Source of the DNA: an uncultured Ignavibacteria bacterium
GTDB lineage: Bacteria > Bacteroidota > Ignavibacteria > Kapaibacteriales > Kapaibacteriaceae
Assembly: GCA_937870915.1 (NCBI GenBank)
Contig: CALMZQ010000003.1
Location: forward strand, 124,001 to 188,000
DNA length: 64,000 nt
Reading direction: 5' to 3'
The notes under the pieces were generated by a model. The model searched no databases and was not told the DNA's origin. It saw only the letters and a list, made by a program, of their open reading frames with translations. The translations under genes and the position numbers were made by a program. How positions within the stretch are numbered: the stretch's first letter is position 1; each line of letters starts with the position of its first letter. Shown here piece after piece: positions 8,622 through 18,995 of this stretch.

Positions 8622-11600
8622 TTATCGGATCCATACGAACGGAATGGTCTCCGAGTTCGCCGGCATCGCAACATGTAACGTATAAAGCCCCGTACTCACC
8701 TTGGACATATCGATCGTTAAGGGGGCTGCACCGAGATCTTGGTCAGTGCGGATAACTGAAGTTGACCATATCACTCTGCCGTCAAGATCCACGAGACGGA
8801 GATGATAAGGACCGGGCATGTTGGCTTTAAGGTCAACGTCTACCACATCCTGCGATGGCATTGGACGAATGGAAACCATCGATGGAAGGAAATTGCGTAA
8901 CGCCCGCCCTGTGAGATTGCAACCAGAAATGTATAATAAGCCACTTGTTGAGCGAATAGTTGGGCAGACTTCACCTTTCCATGACACGTCTTCCCAAGTA
9001 AGCGGTGCGGTTTCAATCGTTCCCGCTAAGACTAGGCCGCGTACTTCGGTGATCTTCTGTCTGGTTGAAATCACTAAGAGGTCCTCAACAAAGAGATAAG
9101 AGAGCCAATCGTCGCCTCGGCGGCTTGGTCTTAATGCACCTCTATCAGTGGAGTCGGGGATAAACGTTGATACGTTATTTACAAGCGTAGCACGCAACAC
9201 CGTGATCTTTAGCGGCAACAACGATGCAGGAACTTCAACGAAGATCGGTATACCAACATTTTCTGAACCCGCAGCAGCCGTAACGCTTCCTGCTATGAGT
9301 CTGATCGAAGCTGTATCTCGCACCGAAACTGTCACATTTCGAGTTTGTTCACATCCTAGCTGATCAAATCCGCGAACCGTATAAAGCGTGGTTGTCTGTG
9401 GACTAGCAAGGGGCTGATCACTTGTTGGATCACTGAGGCCGGTTGGTGGTGACCACTCATATCGGACAGCACCTGATGCACGCAGGGTGGTGAATTCGCC
9501 GCGACAGATCGTGGTGTCTGGGGAAATGCCGACATTAAGCGACGAGACAAAAACCGTGACTGTGTCGAAACTCTCGCACGTGCCTGTTAATGCTCTGAGT
9601 ACATAGGTTGTTGTTTGCGTAGGGGAGGCGATGGGAGAAGTAGCAGTAGGATCACTAAGTCCTGTTACGGGCGACCATTCAACGCGATCGGCAGACCCAC
9701 GAGCAGTAATCTGTACAGAGCCTCCAAGACAGATCGACGTGTCGGGGCTGGCCATTACGTCAGGCCGAGGCAAGACCACAACAGTTATCGTATCGAGGTT
9801 GACACAACCAGAATCGCCCCTTGCAGATGCGATGTATTGGGTAGTGGTTGATGGTCGACAAATAACTGTTTTACCGGTTGTCCGATCAAGTCCTTCCGCC
9901 GGAGTCCACACAACATCAAGGGCTCCTGTTTGCGCGGTGAGCACAGTGGATTCACCAAGGCAGACACGTTGGTCGGGTCCGAGCTCAAGAGGTGGACCCA
10001 ACACGGGCTGTACCATTAGCGAATCAAATGCAAGGCAATCTCCGCTTCGAGCAATGAGCCTGATCATCGTAGGTGTTTTGCCCATTACGACACGAGCTAC
10101 CGTTGCTGTGGTATCAACGATTCCAATGCCAGACCATGCGTGGGATGTACCGGCTGAAGGAGAGAGAATTAGTGTATCACCAATACACGTTCTGTCGGGC
10201 CCCGCGATGTTCACGCTGAAGGAGTCTACAACGGTAACAACCACCGTGTCCCGTACAATGCACTGTCCACGTTGCATGGTAACAATGTATTGTGTTGTGC
10301 GAGGAGGGAATGCTACCGGTTCGGCAGCCCGAGGATCAGAGAGCCCGTCAACAGGCATCCATGAATACGTCTCTGCGCCTTGTGCTGAGATTTGGGCAAA
10401 GGCACCTACACAGATAGACACGTCCTTGCTTGCGGACATGTCTGTTACGCGGACAAGAACCGTGGCGGTATCCTTACATCCATACGAATTTGTTCCGATC
10501 ACGGTATACCGTGTTGTTGAGCGAGGCCGAACCACGGGATCGGAACGGAACGGATCACTCACAAGTTGTGGTGGTGACCACACGTATGAGTCTGCTCCTG
10601 TAGCGCGTAACTGAACTGGAGTACCTGGGCAGATCTCAGCAACGCTATCGATCCGAATGATTGGTCTTGGCATAACGGAGATGAAGCTGTACGCTGTATC
10701 AGTACCATAGCCATTCGACACTACGAGTCTGATCGAATACACACCTGATCGATCGTAGCAAATCTTCTGAGGGTTACGTTCGATGGAAGACGATGGTGAG
10801 CCCCCTTCGAAATACCATTGCCATGAGTCGATCGACCCTGTACTCTCATCGCGGATCGATACACACCTCTCTTCGCAGATGTCTGCCGGGAATGCGAAGG
10901 ATGCACGCGGAAGGCTACATGCAGTGAGGCGGAGTGACGGATCGATAAGAGATGAACCGATCAGGTTTGGAAGTCCAAATCTGCACACACCAGTGAGACG
11001 CACCGCAGTATCTCGGAGAGCTGCGAGCGAGCTGTCGGCATTCGGAGACTCGATCATAGCAAGCCACGGTTGCCCGGATCTGCCGATGTATATGCGACCA
11101 TCCGGTGCGAGCTGCATCGGCGTCCAGTTATACGTTCCTGGAAGCTCCCCAAGTATATACTTGGAATCGGTGACGGCTGTGGCGTCTTTTACACCGATAG
11201 AGAATTGGTAAATGCGGGTAGGCGTTATCGGGCCTTCGTTTGCCACTGATATATAGAGCTTCTTGCTGTCTGACGAGAATGCTGCGCCATAATGCGAACC
11301 AAACACCTCGGTCTTGAAAAGATTGATGCCATTGATGACTTTGCCAGTCTGGGCATCAAAGTCATAGAGCTGGGAGTTTCCTGTTGCAGAAGTGATCACG
11401 AGCTGACGGCTATCTGGTGAGATATGCATTTGGCCCGCATCTCGAACGATCAAGGTGGGATTGCCACCATCGGAAACAACAGGTAACGCGGTCAACTGGT
11501 CACGTATAAGATGTAGGCTGTAAAAGTGTCTCGTTGTTCTACTGCGTACAACTATCCATACTCCGTCGCCACTGCAGTCTGCAGTGGCCGTTAGATGTTC

Positions 11601-12137
11601 TGTAATGTCATTGAGTACGAGTTCGTTCTTCTTTACTACATCACCAAAACCGGCGTCTGCGCGCATATCGATGATGCTGTAGTAGAGACAAAGACATCGC
11701 GATCCAACAGATGACGATGTTACGGGTGCTGGATTGAAGACGTAATAAATGTATGGCCTACCTGGAGCCGGTATGATGAGTGCGCTCTGACTTGTAGATG
11801 GATCACCGAACAACCCCATGCCATTGGGCATGATCTCGTGGATCCGATTCCACACCGTAATTCCATCGGTGTAGAAGAGTAGTTCTCCTGTTGTGGGATC
11901 TGAAATCGAAGCACAACCTTCACTGGTGTTAAGCTGACCATCAGCAACCGCCTCGATGGTCCCACTTCGAAACGTGACTCCTGCACGTTGCCCGAAGTAC
12001 CAGTTCACCGTGGAAAGGGGCTGAGCAGTTGCAACAATCGTCGGTAAAACAACACAGACCAATGCCATCGCGGCATACACAATTGTGCTGCCAACGTGCG
12101 ATCTCCCCCCGGAGCCGTATAGTGGTTGTTTGGACAT
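8622..12137 (-). CDS. Large T9SS-sorted PKD/Ig-repeat protein with N-terminal propeller-like domain
   Basis: I chose the ATG at 12137 over the upstream GTG. The protein then has about 1171 residues: a signal peptide, an N-terminal domain of about 380 residues with PD40/WD40-like strands (NWYFGQRAGVTF, LAPDGRIYIG) as in gliding-motility-associated proteins, one PKD domain (STGSIDSWQWYFEGGSPSSS), then six related repeats of about 80 residues (IC.G....L.A.G...Y.WSP..GLSDP.S..P...P..TT.Y.V). A cohesin-like region (about 890-1080) and a T9SS domain ending FVWIR follow. It is probably a surface adhesin or shell protein. The 327-aa ORF on the opposite strand is a shadow of the repeats. Confidence 0.82.
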   Translation of the reverse strand: MSKQPLYGSGGRSHVGSTIVYAAMALVCVVLPTIVATAQPLSTVNWYFGQRAGVTFRSGTIEAVADGQLNTSEGCASISDPTTGELLFYTDGITVWNRIHEIMPNGMGLFGDPSTSQSALIIPAPGRPYIYYVFNPAPVTSSSVGSRCLCLYYSIIDMRADAGFGDVVKKNELVLNDITEHLTATADCSGDGVWIVVRSRTTRHFYSLHLIRDQLTALPVVSDGGNPTLIVRDAGQMHISPDSRQLVITSATGNSQLYDFDAQTGKVINGINLFKTEVFGSHYGAAFSSDSKKLYISVANEGPITPTRIYQFSIGVKDATAVTDSKYILGELPGTYNWTPMQLAPDGRIYIGRSGQPWLAMIESPNADSSLAALRDTAVRLTGVCRFGLPNLIGSSLIDPSLRLTACSLPRASFAFPADICEERCVSIRDESTGSIDSWQWYFEGGSPSSSIERNPQKICYDRSGVYSIRLVVSNGYGTDTAYSFISVMPRPIIRIDSVAEICPGTPVQLRATGADSYVWSPPQLVSDPFRSDPVVRPRSTTRYTVIGTNSYGCKDTATVLVRVTDMSASKDVSICVGAFAQISAQGAETYSWMPVDGLSDPRAAEPVAFPPRTTQYIVTMQRGQCIVRDTVVVTVVDSFSVNIAGPDRTCIGDTLILSPSAGTSHAWSGIGIVDTTATVARVVMGKTPTMIRLIARSGDCLAFDSLMVQPVLGPPLELGPDQRVCLGESTVLTAQTGALDVVWTPAEGLDRTTGKTVICRPSTTTQYIASARGDSGCVNLDTITVVVLPRPDVMASPDTSICLGGSVQITARGSADRVEWSPVTGLSDPTATSPIASPTQTTTYVLRALTGTCESFDTVTVFVSSLNVGISPDTTICRGEFTTLRASGAVRYEWSPPTGLSDPTSDQPLASPQTTTLYTVRGFDQLGCEQTRNVTVSVRDTASIRLIAGSVTAAAGSENVGIPIFVEVPASLLPLKITVLRATLVNNVSTFIPDSTDRGALRPSRRGDDWLSYLFVEDLLVISTRQKITEVRGLVLAGTIETAPLTWEDVSWKGEVCPTIRSTSGLLYISGCNLTGRALRNFLPSMVSIRPMPSQDVVDVDLKANMPGPYHLRLVDLDGRVIWSTSVIRTDQDLGAAPLTIDMSKVSTGLYTLHVAMPANSETIPFVWIR

Positions 12138-12189
12138 ATGGTGGTCCACGTGAAAGATAGTGAAGGATGCCCCTTCTACTACCCAGTGA

Positions 12190-12237
12190 CGTTACCTGAT
12201 TTTAACCTTCTCGTAAGGTGCTAAGGGGGTAAGTTTG
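12190..12237 (+). promoter_or_regulatory. Pho-box-like direct repeat plus -7 element for the regulator gene
   Basis: CGTTACC-tgat-TTTAACC (12190-12207) has two 7-bp half-sites with 11-bp period, as in PhoB boxes. After 22 bp comes TAAGTTTG (12230-12237), an exact TAnnTTTG -7 element ending 4 bases before the ATG. The box would occupy the -35 zone. The porin gene has the same 22-bp spacing between box and -7 element. Confidence 0.5.
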
Positions 12238-12241
12238 CCTT

Positions 12242-12943
12242 ATGGAAAAGAAGATCCTGGTAGTGGATGACGAGCAGGACATTGTAGACCTGATCTCCTA
12301 TAACCTCAGCAAGGAGGGCTATAAGGTCTTTACGGCCTCCAATGGCACCCAGGCTGTGGAGGTTGCTACTACTGTGCGACCGGACCTTGTGATCCTGGAC
12401 ATCATGATGCCGGGCATGGACGGCTTTGAGGTTTGCCGAAGTCTCCGCCAGGATACGACGCTTGCCACAACCGCAATTATGTTTCTGACCGCCAAGTCAA
12501 GTGAGATCGACCAGATCCTTGGACTTGAACTTGGTGCGGATGACTACATTCAAAAGCCGATCTCGCCTCGAGTGCTTCTTGCTCGGGTAAAGACCATCAT
12601 CCGTCGTGGTCAAGAAAAGGTTCGAACTGAGACCATTGCCGCCCCCGAGATCCTACGGTTGGGCGCGCTTGAAGTGAACCGCCAGAACTACACCGTTCGG
12701 GTTGACGGCAAGGAAATCTTCTTCCCGAAGAAGGAGTTTGAACTGCTTGCCTTCCTTGCATCTAATCGGGGTAAGGTCTTTTCCCGTGAGGTGCTACTTC
12801 GCCGCATATGGGGAGAGAGCGTCTACGTTATCGATCGAACCGTAGACGTACACGTGAGCAAGGTACGCGAGAAGCTAGGCACATACGGTGCTTGGATAGA
12901 AACGGTTAAGGGCGTTGGCTACCGTTTCTCCGAACAGGTCTAA
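12242..12943 (+). CDS. OmpR/PhoB-family response regulator
   Basis: The 233-residue protein has a receiver domain (1-120) with acidic pocket D9/D10, phospho-acceptor D53 in LVILDIMMPG and conserved TAK at about 103-105, then a winged-helix trans_reg_C domain (about 135-230; FELLAFLASNRGKVFSREVLLRRIWG and VDVHVSKVREKLG). It is followed 9 bp later by a PhoR-like kinase. A Pho-box-like site in its own promoter and in front of pstS and the porin suggests that it is the PhoB of this organism, but family membership alone cannot separate PhoB from other OmpR regulators. The mRNA is predicted to be leaderless. Confidence 0.85.
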   Translation: MEKKILVVDDEQDIVDLISYNLSKEGYKVFTASNGTQAVEVATTVRPDLVILDIMMPGMDGFEVCRSLRQDTTLATTAIMFLTAKSSEIDQILGLELGADDYIQKPISPRVLLARVKTIIRRGQEKVRTETIAAPEILRLGALEVNRQNYTVRVDGKEIFFPKKEFELLAFLASNRGKVFSREVLLRRIWGESVYVIDRTVDVHVSKVREKLGTYGAWIETVKGVGYRFSEQV

Positions 12944-12952
12944 CTTGCGCTC

Positions 12953-14023
12953 ATGGCGCCCACGTCTATTCGACCTACGATCTCTCGGTTTTCGGTGTTC
13001 TGGCTGACCCTTTCGTTGGTCGGCGTGAACCTCGCAGCTCTTCTTGCCTTGATACTCACCGGAACTGATGTGTCCGGATTGGGTGTACCGCGGATCCTCC
13101 TCTACATTCTCCTTGTTTCGGGAGGGGGCTTTGCATGTGTGTGGATTTTCCTTCGACTTCAACGCAAGAGGATCATTGAGCCCCTTGAACGAATCATCGA
13201 GATAACGCATGCCATCACAGATGGTGCCGTGAGTGGTAGAATCGAACTCAGCAAGACAGCTCTTCTCGATGTAGTCCGCGTTGCTGATGCGATCAACAGA
13301 CTCGCTCACAAAGCAGCGAAGGACATCGACGAAATGCGCCGACTCGAGCGCGTCCGATCAGAGTTTGTTGCCAATGTGTCTCACGAGCTTCGTACCCCGA
13401 TCTTCAGTGTACAAGGGTATCTCGAGACGCTTCTCGATGGAGCAATGGACGATCCACAAGTATCGCTGCAGTTCCTCGAAAAAGCATACAACAATGCGCT
13501 TAGGCTCAACGCACTTTTGAGCGACCTTATCGATATCTCACGGATCGAAAGCGGTGAGCTGAAGTTCTCCTTCCGCTATTTCGACATCGGAGATCTTCTT
13601 CGGGATCTTGTCCATGCTACGGAAATTCGAGCCGCACAGAGGAAGGTTACGGTGCATTGTGATATCGCTGAAAACTCATCGGTCTATGGCGATAAAGAAC
13701 GGCTCACGCAGGTAATGACAAATCTCATCGAGAATGCTATCAAGTACAATGTTGACGGCGGTGATGTGTTCATTAACACGCAACACATTGACAATCATCT
13801 TCACATCAGCGTACGAGATACCGGTATTGGCATTCCCGAAGAGTCACTCCCGCGCATCTTTGAACGGTTCTATCGCGTGGATAAGGACCGATCGCGAGCA
13901 GTAGGTGGCACTGGGTTAGGCCTTGCAATCGTAAAACACATTCTTGAGGCACATCATGCGCCAATCACGGTGAAAAGCAAACCGGGGGTTGGAACAACGA
14001 TTGAATTCGTGCTAGAGGGGTAG
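12953..14023 (+). CDS. PhoR-like membrane sensor histidine kinase
   Basis: The 356-residue protein has two membrane segments (about 12-36 and 46-67) with only a very short periplasmic loop, a HAMP-like linker (70-125), a HisKA domain with phospho-accepting H144 in VSHELRTP, and a HATPase_c domain with N box (NLIENAIKYN), G1 (DTGIGIP), F and G2 (GGTGLGLAIVKH). The lack of a sensor loop is typical of kinases that sense through a partner such as Pst/PhoU, which fits a PhoR role but does not prove it. The last residues VLEG and the TAG stop are read from the start of a CTAGAGTG-type repeat array. Confidence 0.87.
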   Translation: MAPTSIRPTISRFSVFWLTLSLVGVNLAALLALILTGTDVSGLGVPRILLYILLVSGGGFACVWIFLRLQRKRIIEPLERIIEITHAITDGAVSGRIELSKTALLDVVRVADAINRLAHKAAKDIDEMRRLERVRSEFVANVSHELRTPIFSVQGYLETLLDGAMDDPQVSLQFLEKAYNNALRLNALLSDLIDISRIESGELKFSFRYFDIGDLLRDLVHATEIRAAQRKVTVHCDIAENSSVYGDKERLTQVMTNLIENAIKYNVDGGDVFINTQHIDNHLHISVRDTGIGIPEESLPRIFERFYRVDKDRSRAVGGTGLGLAIVKHILEAHHAPITVKSKPGVGTTIEFVLEG

Positions 14024-14105
14024 AGTTAGAGTGCTAGAGTGCTAGAATTCTAGAGTGCTAGAATTCTAGAGTGCTAGAATGCTAGAGTGCTAGAATGGTA
14101 GAGGG
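14011..14105. repeat. Array of 8-bp CTAGAGTG/CTAGAATT units between convergent genes
   Basis: About ten units of TAGAGTGC alternating with TAGAATTC fill the space between the kinase and the sialidase-like gene. CTAGAATTCTAG is palindromic. The array includes the stop codon of the kinase and reaches the stop codon of the convergent gene. Confidence 0.9.
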
Positions 14106-16982
14106 TTAGCGGATGATGAGGAATCGGGAGTGGGACGTAGACGATTGACGATCAATAGTGATCGTGTAGACACCTTGGGGAAGGTGTTGAACGTTAGCGA
14201 CGAGAGAGGAGCCCGACTGATACCACGAAATGTTGTGGGTTGTGCCTTGTGCGTCTACAACCACACATCTGTTGATAGGTGCATCACTTTGCAGTGTTGC
14301 ATTTACAAATGCCGATGTTGGATTTGGGGATACTCCGGTGACGACATCATCGGATTCGTCTACGCCCATGGCGATATCGAAAGAGACGTCGTCGATGTAG
14401 AACCCGTCGGACTGACGCGATGCGTTGCTTCGGAAACGAAGGCGCATGTGCATCGTGTCGTCGCTTTGGTAGGAGCGTAGCGGGATGAACTGTGCACGCC
14501 AAGCGTCGTCGCCCTTTGTGGTGTCAGTCCACCGTGCGTCGCGCGAGGCGTTCCACCATTCCACAGTTTCCCACGGTCCCGCGAGTCCGTTCATCGAGGT
14601 TTCGAGAAAGACTGTGTCACTGGGATCAATAAAAGCAGCCACGTGACAACGTAAGACGAGCCCATAGCCTTCCACGAGGGGCATGGATACGGCTACCGGC
14701 GGCAGGATCACGGTGTCGCGCCGGTTCGGTTGATATGGACCATTGGAGCTGTGCGTATAACTCGCCGGCGGTGTCCGGTAGAAGTGGGCGGCGCGGTCCC
14801 AAGCGCCTATGACGCGATGGTAGCGGGGGTCGTCGTCGTAGGATTCCACGCGGGGTTCGCCGCCGGTTTCGTTCCCAATGCCAACGTCGCCGGTGAAGAC
14901 CCATGCCGTATCAGAGTAGTCGCTTATGTTGCCTTCGGTGTCCATGACCCGTGAGCGGACGCGGTACCAGCCACGCTCGGGTGCGGCGAACGTGTGGCGA
15001 ATGATCGCTCCGGTGTCAGTGGGTGACAGATCAAGGGCTTGACGAACCTCCGATGCCTCGGAGGACAACGAGTCGAGATTGACGATGGCCGTCGTTCCAT
15101 CGGCGCGCACGGTGGGGATCCTCACGTCGAGGACGATCATGGCAGAATCCGTGCCATGTGCCTGCACGAGGACTGGTGCTGCGAGGGCTCGAGCGCCACC
15201 GGCATAGGCCTCGGCGGTGCGCTCAGCGCTTCGCAAATTATTGGCCTCGGCAACGAGCATGTATCGGTAGAGGCGATATGTTTCGAGTGCGCGGTCCGTA
15301 TACGCAAGCGTTGCGATCGGCAATGTGTCGATCGGCGTTCCGTCGCGATGGAGGATCCATGTGCTCCCTGACGGCAACGGTTGCTCGAAGGACAACGTGG
15401 AGATGGCGGACCACGAAAGATCTATCTCCGTTGGTCGGTCGGGGAGTGTTCGCGCTGCGAACGACTGCGTTGCCGATGGAGCACGCGTGGACACGATTGC
15501 AGTAAACACATCGTTGTCGGCCGGATTTACATAGGTGTTACGCATATCCACCCATGACGGATAGACGATGCCGTTGTAGAAGTCACATCCGGAATAGTCA
15601 CCCGCAAAGGTGTTGCCTTGGAATGGGTTGCGACGTAGGTCATTCACGTCATCTCCGATGCGACGGTCGATCCATGTTGTGCCACCGTCTGATGACCAAC
15701 TCACATAGGTGTTCACGAGGATGTTGTCTACGTCATCGCGACTGTCACTATACATGATGGCGATCTCACCGGATGTTGGGTCGAGGGATATCCATGACCA
15801 GAACTGGTCGTTGGTGGTATCGCTGTGAACGATTCGTGCCGGCGACCATGTAGTACCGTTATCTGTTGAACGTGAGAAGTAGACATTGGGATAATTGTCT
15901 GCGGCCCATGTTAGGTACAACCATCCATTGCGAGTTCCGCCGGTGTTGTCAACGGTAAGTGTTGGATAACACTCGGCACGTACTATACCCTTCACACGAG
16001 AGTTGGTTTGACCATTGATCGTGCTCTTTGTACCAAAAGGTTTGTAGGTGTGAATGATGCGAGGCGCTGACCATGTTGTTCCGCCGTCCATCGATCGAGC
16101 ATATCGCAGTGCGTCTTCGGTACCGCTGTTCCACACAAGATGTACTGAACCATCGGGACCAGTGCGCGCAAGAGGGAAGCTCTGTCCGAATGTTGTGTCT
16201 TCTGATGTACGTGGGAATCTATCGCTAACGTACGTGGGGGCGGACCATGTAGCCCCTTCATCAGTACTTTTCGAGATCACGATCTGGGTTGAGGAATCGC
16301 GGTTGACAACACGTTTCCACGGTATATAGAGATGACCACGATATGGTGACGTAGCAGCGGTATCGGCGTGGATGTAGTACTTGTCTTCAAAGGTAGAGTC
16401 TGCGGTCTGCTGTCCTGTGTGAATGATCACGGCCGTGTGTTTCATTCCCCACGTTTTACCTCCATCTGTTGTGGAGCTGATGAAGATGCCGTTTTCACCG
16501 AACTGCACATTGCCTTCGCGTTTAAAGCCACCATAGACAAGGTATCCCTTGCCGTTGTGATCAAAACAAACAGATGGGTCATTGCTTGATGTCCATCCGA
16601 TACGAGCAGTACCGAGTGTGAGATTCTCCCACGTTGCGCCGGCGTCTGTAGAATAGTAGGCCCATGTTGAAGAGTTAAGTCGGTAGTCTACTGCCGAACC
16701 GATCAACTGACGTGGGTTGCGAGGGTTGACGGCAATAGATGACTCGTTCTGTGCCGGAAGAGGATCCGTCTCTTCAACGATCATATTCACGTTGAGAAAG
16801 AGACTTGGATAGACCTTCTCCGTGAGCATCGGAACCATGTAGGTGAGTCCGTCATACTTTGGTTGCAACAATGGCGTAGGATGCGCGCGTTCCATATGTC
16901 GTATATGCGGATTATCTCCTTGAGACATCGCAGAAGCAACAAGGAGAAACACGGCGCAGAGAAGCGTCAGGGGGCGAATCAT
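14106..16982 (-). CDS. T9SS-sorted sialidase-fold (Asp-box) protein
   Basis: The 958-residue protein has a signal peptide (residues 1-20) and a six-bladed sialidase-type propeller region (about 65-520) with six Asp boxes: STDAGATW, TTDGGKTW, STDEGATW, SMDGGTTW, STDNGTTW and SSDGGTTW. An Fn3-like segment, a jelly-roll/MAM-like segment (about 740-880) and a T9SS sorting domain (VSPNPTSAFVNATL onwards, ending FLIIR) follow. The arginine triad of true sialidases is not obvious, so enzymatic activity is not assured. It starts 21 bp after the AAA ATPase gene and probably belongs to that operon. Confidence 0.8.
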   Translation of the reverse strand: MIRPLTLLCAVFLLVASAMSQGDNPHIRHMERAHPTPLLQPKYDGLTYMVPMLTEKVYPSLFLNVNMIVEETDPLPAQNESSIAVNPRNPRQLIGSAVDYRLNSSTWAYYSTDAGATWENLTLGTARIGWTSSNDPSVCFDHNGKGYLVYGGFKREGNVQFGENGIFISSTTDGGKTWGMKHTAVIIHTGQQTADSTFEDKYYIHADTAATSPYRGHLYIPWKRVVNRDSSTQIVISKSTDEGATWSAPTYVSDRFPRTSEDTTFGQSFPLARTGPDGSVHLVWNSGTEDALRYARSMDGGTTWSAPRIIHTYKPFGTKSTINGQTNSRVKGIVRAECYPTLTVDNTGGTRNGWLYLTWAADNYPNVYFSRSTDNGTTWSPARIVHSDTTNDQFWSWISLDPTSGEIAIMYSDSRDDVDNILVNTYVSWSSDGGTTWIDRRIGDDVNDLRRNPFQGNTFAGDYSGCDFYNGIVYPSWVDMRNTYVNPADNDVFTAIVSTRAPSATQSFAARTLPDRPTEIDLSWSAISTLSFEQPLPSGSTWILHRDGTPIDTLPIATLAYTDRALETYRLYRYMLVAEANNLRSAERTAEAYAGGARALAAPVLVQAHGTDSAMIVLDVRIPTVRADGTTAIVNLDSLSSEASEVRQALDLSPTDTGAIIRHTFAAPERGWYRVRSRVMDTEGNISDYSDTAWVFTGDVGIGNETGGEPRVESYDDDPRYHRVIGAWDRAAHFYRTPPASYTHSSNGPYQPNRRDTVILPPVAVSMPLVEGYGLVLRCHVAAFIDPSDTVFLETSMNGLAGPWETVEWWNASRDARWTDTTKGDDAWRAQFIPLRSYQSDDTMHMRLRFRSNASRQSDGFYIDDVSFDIAMGVDESDDVVTGVSPNPTSAFVNATLQSDAPINRCVVVDAQGTTHNISWYQSGSSLVANVQHLPQGVYTITIDRQSSTSHSRFLIIR

Positions 16983-17003
16983 AGAAAACTCAAAAAATGT
17001 CGT

Positions 17004-18995
17004 TCAAAGGCCGAGGTCAGCACGTACACCTGGCCACCCATGCACAGATGCCAGACGTCGCACAGTGTGTTCATAGCGATCAACGGATCGATCATTAGCT
17101 GCACGCAGATGCAGGATGATATTCCCAAGTGTCATCACGCGCACATTCACGGGAAGATTCTCCGCCAGGTGCGCTGCTTCATGGAAACATGCAGAAGCAT
17201 CGGCACTGTTCCCACGGGCGAGTGCGATAGCCCCCTCCACATTCTTCATGTAGCAATGATCTGACGGTGAGATGTCTGCAAGTGATGAAATGGATCTCAT
17301 GAATGTATCGGCATCGTCGAGCATTCCTAAGTCCACACATGCACGAGCTGCAAGACACGTTAAGAGCACGCGCTCATGACGAGAGAGTCCACCATGCGTC
17401 TCAAGTGTGCGTATGGCGGCTGTGCGTGCCTCGTTCGCTCTACCCTGCACGATAGCATCAGAGATCTCTCGTACAACAACGGGAAGAGGTTGACCGGTAG
17501 AATAGGCAGAACCCTCACTTTCAATGTCTGCATCAGAGGTTCTACCGTCGGCAACTGCTACGGTGTTGCCCATCAGACCAGAATACGGTGGCAACACTTC
17601 GTTGTGGATATACGATGCTATATCGTGTGAGCCGGAGCGTTCGGCTTCGTCCGCCATCACGGTGAGCATACGCTCTACCATATTGTTGTCTTCAGCTTCA
17701 GCGCCATGAGCAGCAATGTGTGCTGCTAGCTGTCCTCGCAACTCATCGAGGTGGGTTGTTGCGTATTCGCGCGAGAGAATCTCGGCAATACGTTGATGAA
17801 TGTTTTTGCGTTCTTCGTATTCCGGACGATGCAAGAAGTACGTGTACGGGAAACTCTGCACGAATTCATACGCTGTGGTTTTTACACCGTAGCGCGTTCG
17901 AGTACCAACACTGCGGATGAGTCCGGTAGATCGCTGCAATCGACGAAGAGTGCGGATCATCGAGAGCACATCTGTATTCGAAAGAGCAGCTTGAAGGAAC
18001 GCAGTGAATTCTTGCCCTTCTGCTGAGCAGAGAGAAAGTAGAACAGCATCTTCTTCTGAGATGTCCTTGAGAATCACATCTGTTGCCGGATGGTCCGAGC
18101 TATCGATCTTGATAGAATCAAACGCGTGTTCGTCAATACTGCCATCCGGACGGATATGGCCAGCCCCCTGCAAGAATCGAGCATATTCCGCAACGATGCC
18201 GGGGTTGCCCCCTGATCGATCTGAAATAGTGGTGAGCACCGCGTCTGGGATTTGAGCCGTTGGTAGGATCTGACGCACTACAGATGCAACATGATCGGGT
18301 CCGATTGGATCGAGGCTGATGGTTGCTGCACGCATGTCATCTGAACGCAACAACATGGAGAGCGGCAGGTTGGACCGCTGCGCCATGGAAGGAGACACGC
18401 ACCACACGATAAGGAGCGGTGTAGATCCCAGGGTATTCACAAGCTGACGAATAACCTCCACACTCTGTGAATCCGACCATTGAGCTTCGTCCACCAAGAG
18501 TATGAACGGAGTCTTTTCGGCAATGGTTCGTAGAGTAGTGACGCATTCCGCAACGGCCGACCGTTTCTTCTCCTGCATTGCAGCCGTCTCGCGCTTGTAT
18601 TCGTTCACATCCTGCGAGATGGCCTTTACCGCGTAGAACAGATCGCCGGCGATGGGGATAGAAGCGAGCACACTCATGCCGATGTTCACGGCAAGACGTT
18701 TGCGTGCTGCCTGACCCGATTGCAGGTACAGTTTTTCGATGGCAGCCCCAAATGGTTGAAGGGGCTGTATAGCGCTTGTATTGATGGCACCTATAGGTGG
18801 ACGGCAATCTACGCGGACAACAACGCCCGGATGATCAATAGCAAGAGTGGACTCCATCCAATCAAGCAACGTAGTCTTTCCCATGCCCGGTTCTGCTGAG
18901 ATCACCACAACGCCCCCTGTACCGGAGCGCCATGCTTCGATACGTTTAGAAAGAGCAGAAGCTACGCTCTCTCGTCCGGCAGGAATGGCGATCAC
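17004..18995 (-). CDS. STAND-like AAA ATPase with TPR-like C-terminus, no DNA-binding domain
   Basis: The 663-residue protein has an AAA_16/MalT-type NTPase domain: Walker A SAEPGMGKTTLL (about 33-44), Walker B PFILLVDEAQW (about 162-172) and a winged-helix-like region to about 400. The remainder is alpha-helical repeats resembling TPRs (MLTVMADEAERSGSHDIASY, EGAIALARGNSADASACFHEA). MalT/LuxR-type relatives end in an HTH, which is absent here. It starts at a GTG that overlaps the stop of the membrane protein gene (GTGA), with AAGGAG in front, so the two are translationally coupled. A membrane-associated signalling or assembly ATPase is an inference. Confidence 0.7.
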   Translation of the reverse strand: MIAIPAGRESVASALSKRIEAWRSGTGGVVVISAEPGMGKTTLLDWMESTLAIDHPGVVVRVDCRPPIGAINTSAIQPLQPFGAAIEKLYLQSGQAARKRLAVNIGMSVLASIPIAGDLFYAVKAISQDVNEYKRETAAMQEKKRSAVAECVTTLRTIAEKTPFILLVDEAQWSDSQSVEVIRQLVNTLGSTPLLIVWCVSPSMAQRSNLPLSMLLRSDDMRAATISLDPIGPDHVASVVRQILPTAQIPDAVLTTISDRSGGNPGIVAEYARFLQGAGHIRPDGSIDEHAFDSIKIDSSDHPATDVILKDISEEDAVLLSLCSAEGQEFTAFLQAALSNTDVLSMIRTLRRLQRSTGLIRSVGTRTRYGVKTTAYEFVQSFPYTYFLHRPEYEERKNIHQRIAEILSREYATTHLDELRGQLAAHIAAHGAEAEDNNMVERMLTVMADEAERSGSHDIASYIHNEVLPPYSGLMGNTVAVADGRTSDADIESEGSAYSTGQPLPVVVREISDAIVQGRANEARTAAIRTLETHGGLSRHERVLLTCLAARACVDLGMLDDADTFMRSISSLADISPSDHCYMKNVEGAIALARGNSADASACFHEAAHLAENLPVNVRVMTLGNIILHLRAANDRSVDRYEHTVRRLASVHGWPGVRADLGL

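Noticed and set aside
9631-10614. 327-residue ORF on + inside the large Ig-repeat gene
   Set aside because: It is the antisense shadow of the repeated Ig domains: low-complexity Thr/Val/Ser content, no start context, and the minus-strand frame has clear domains, a signal peptide and a T9SS end.
12875-13309. 144-aa minus ORF across the regulator-kinase junction
   Set aside because: It is antisense to two well-supported genes and shows no domain or signal.
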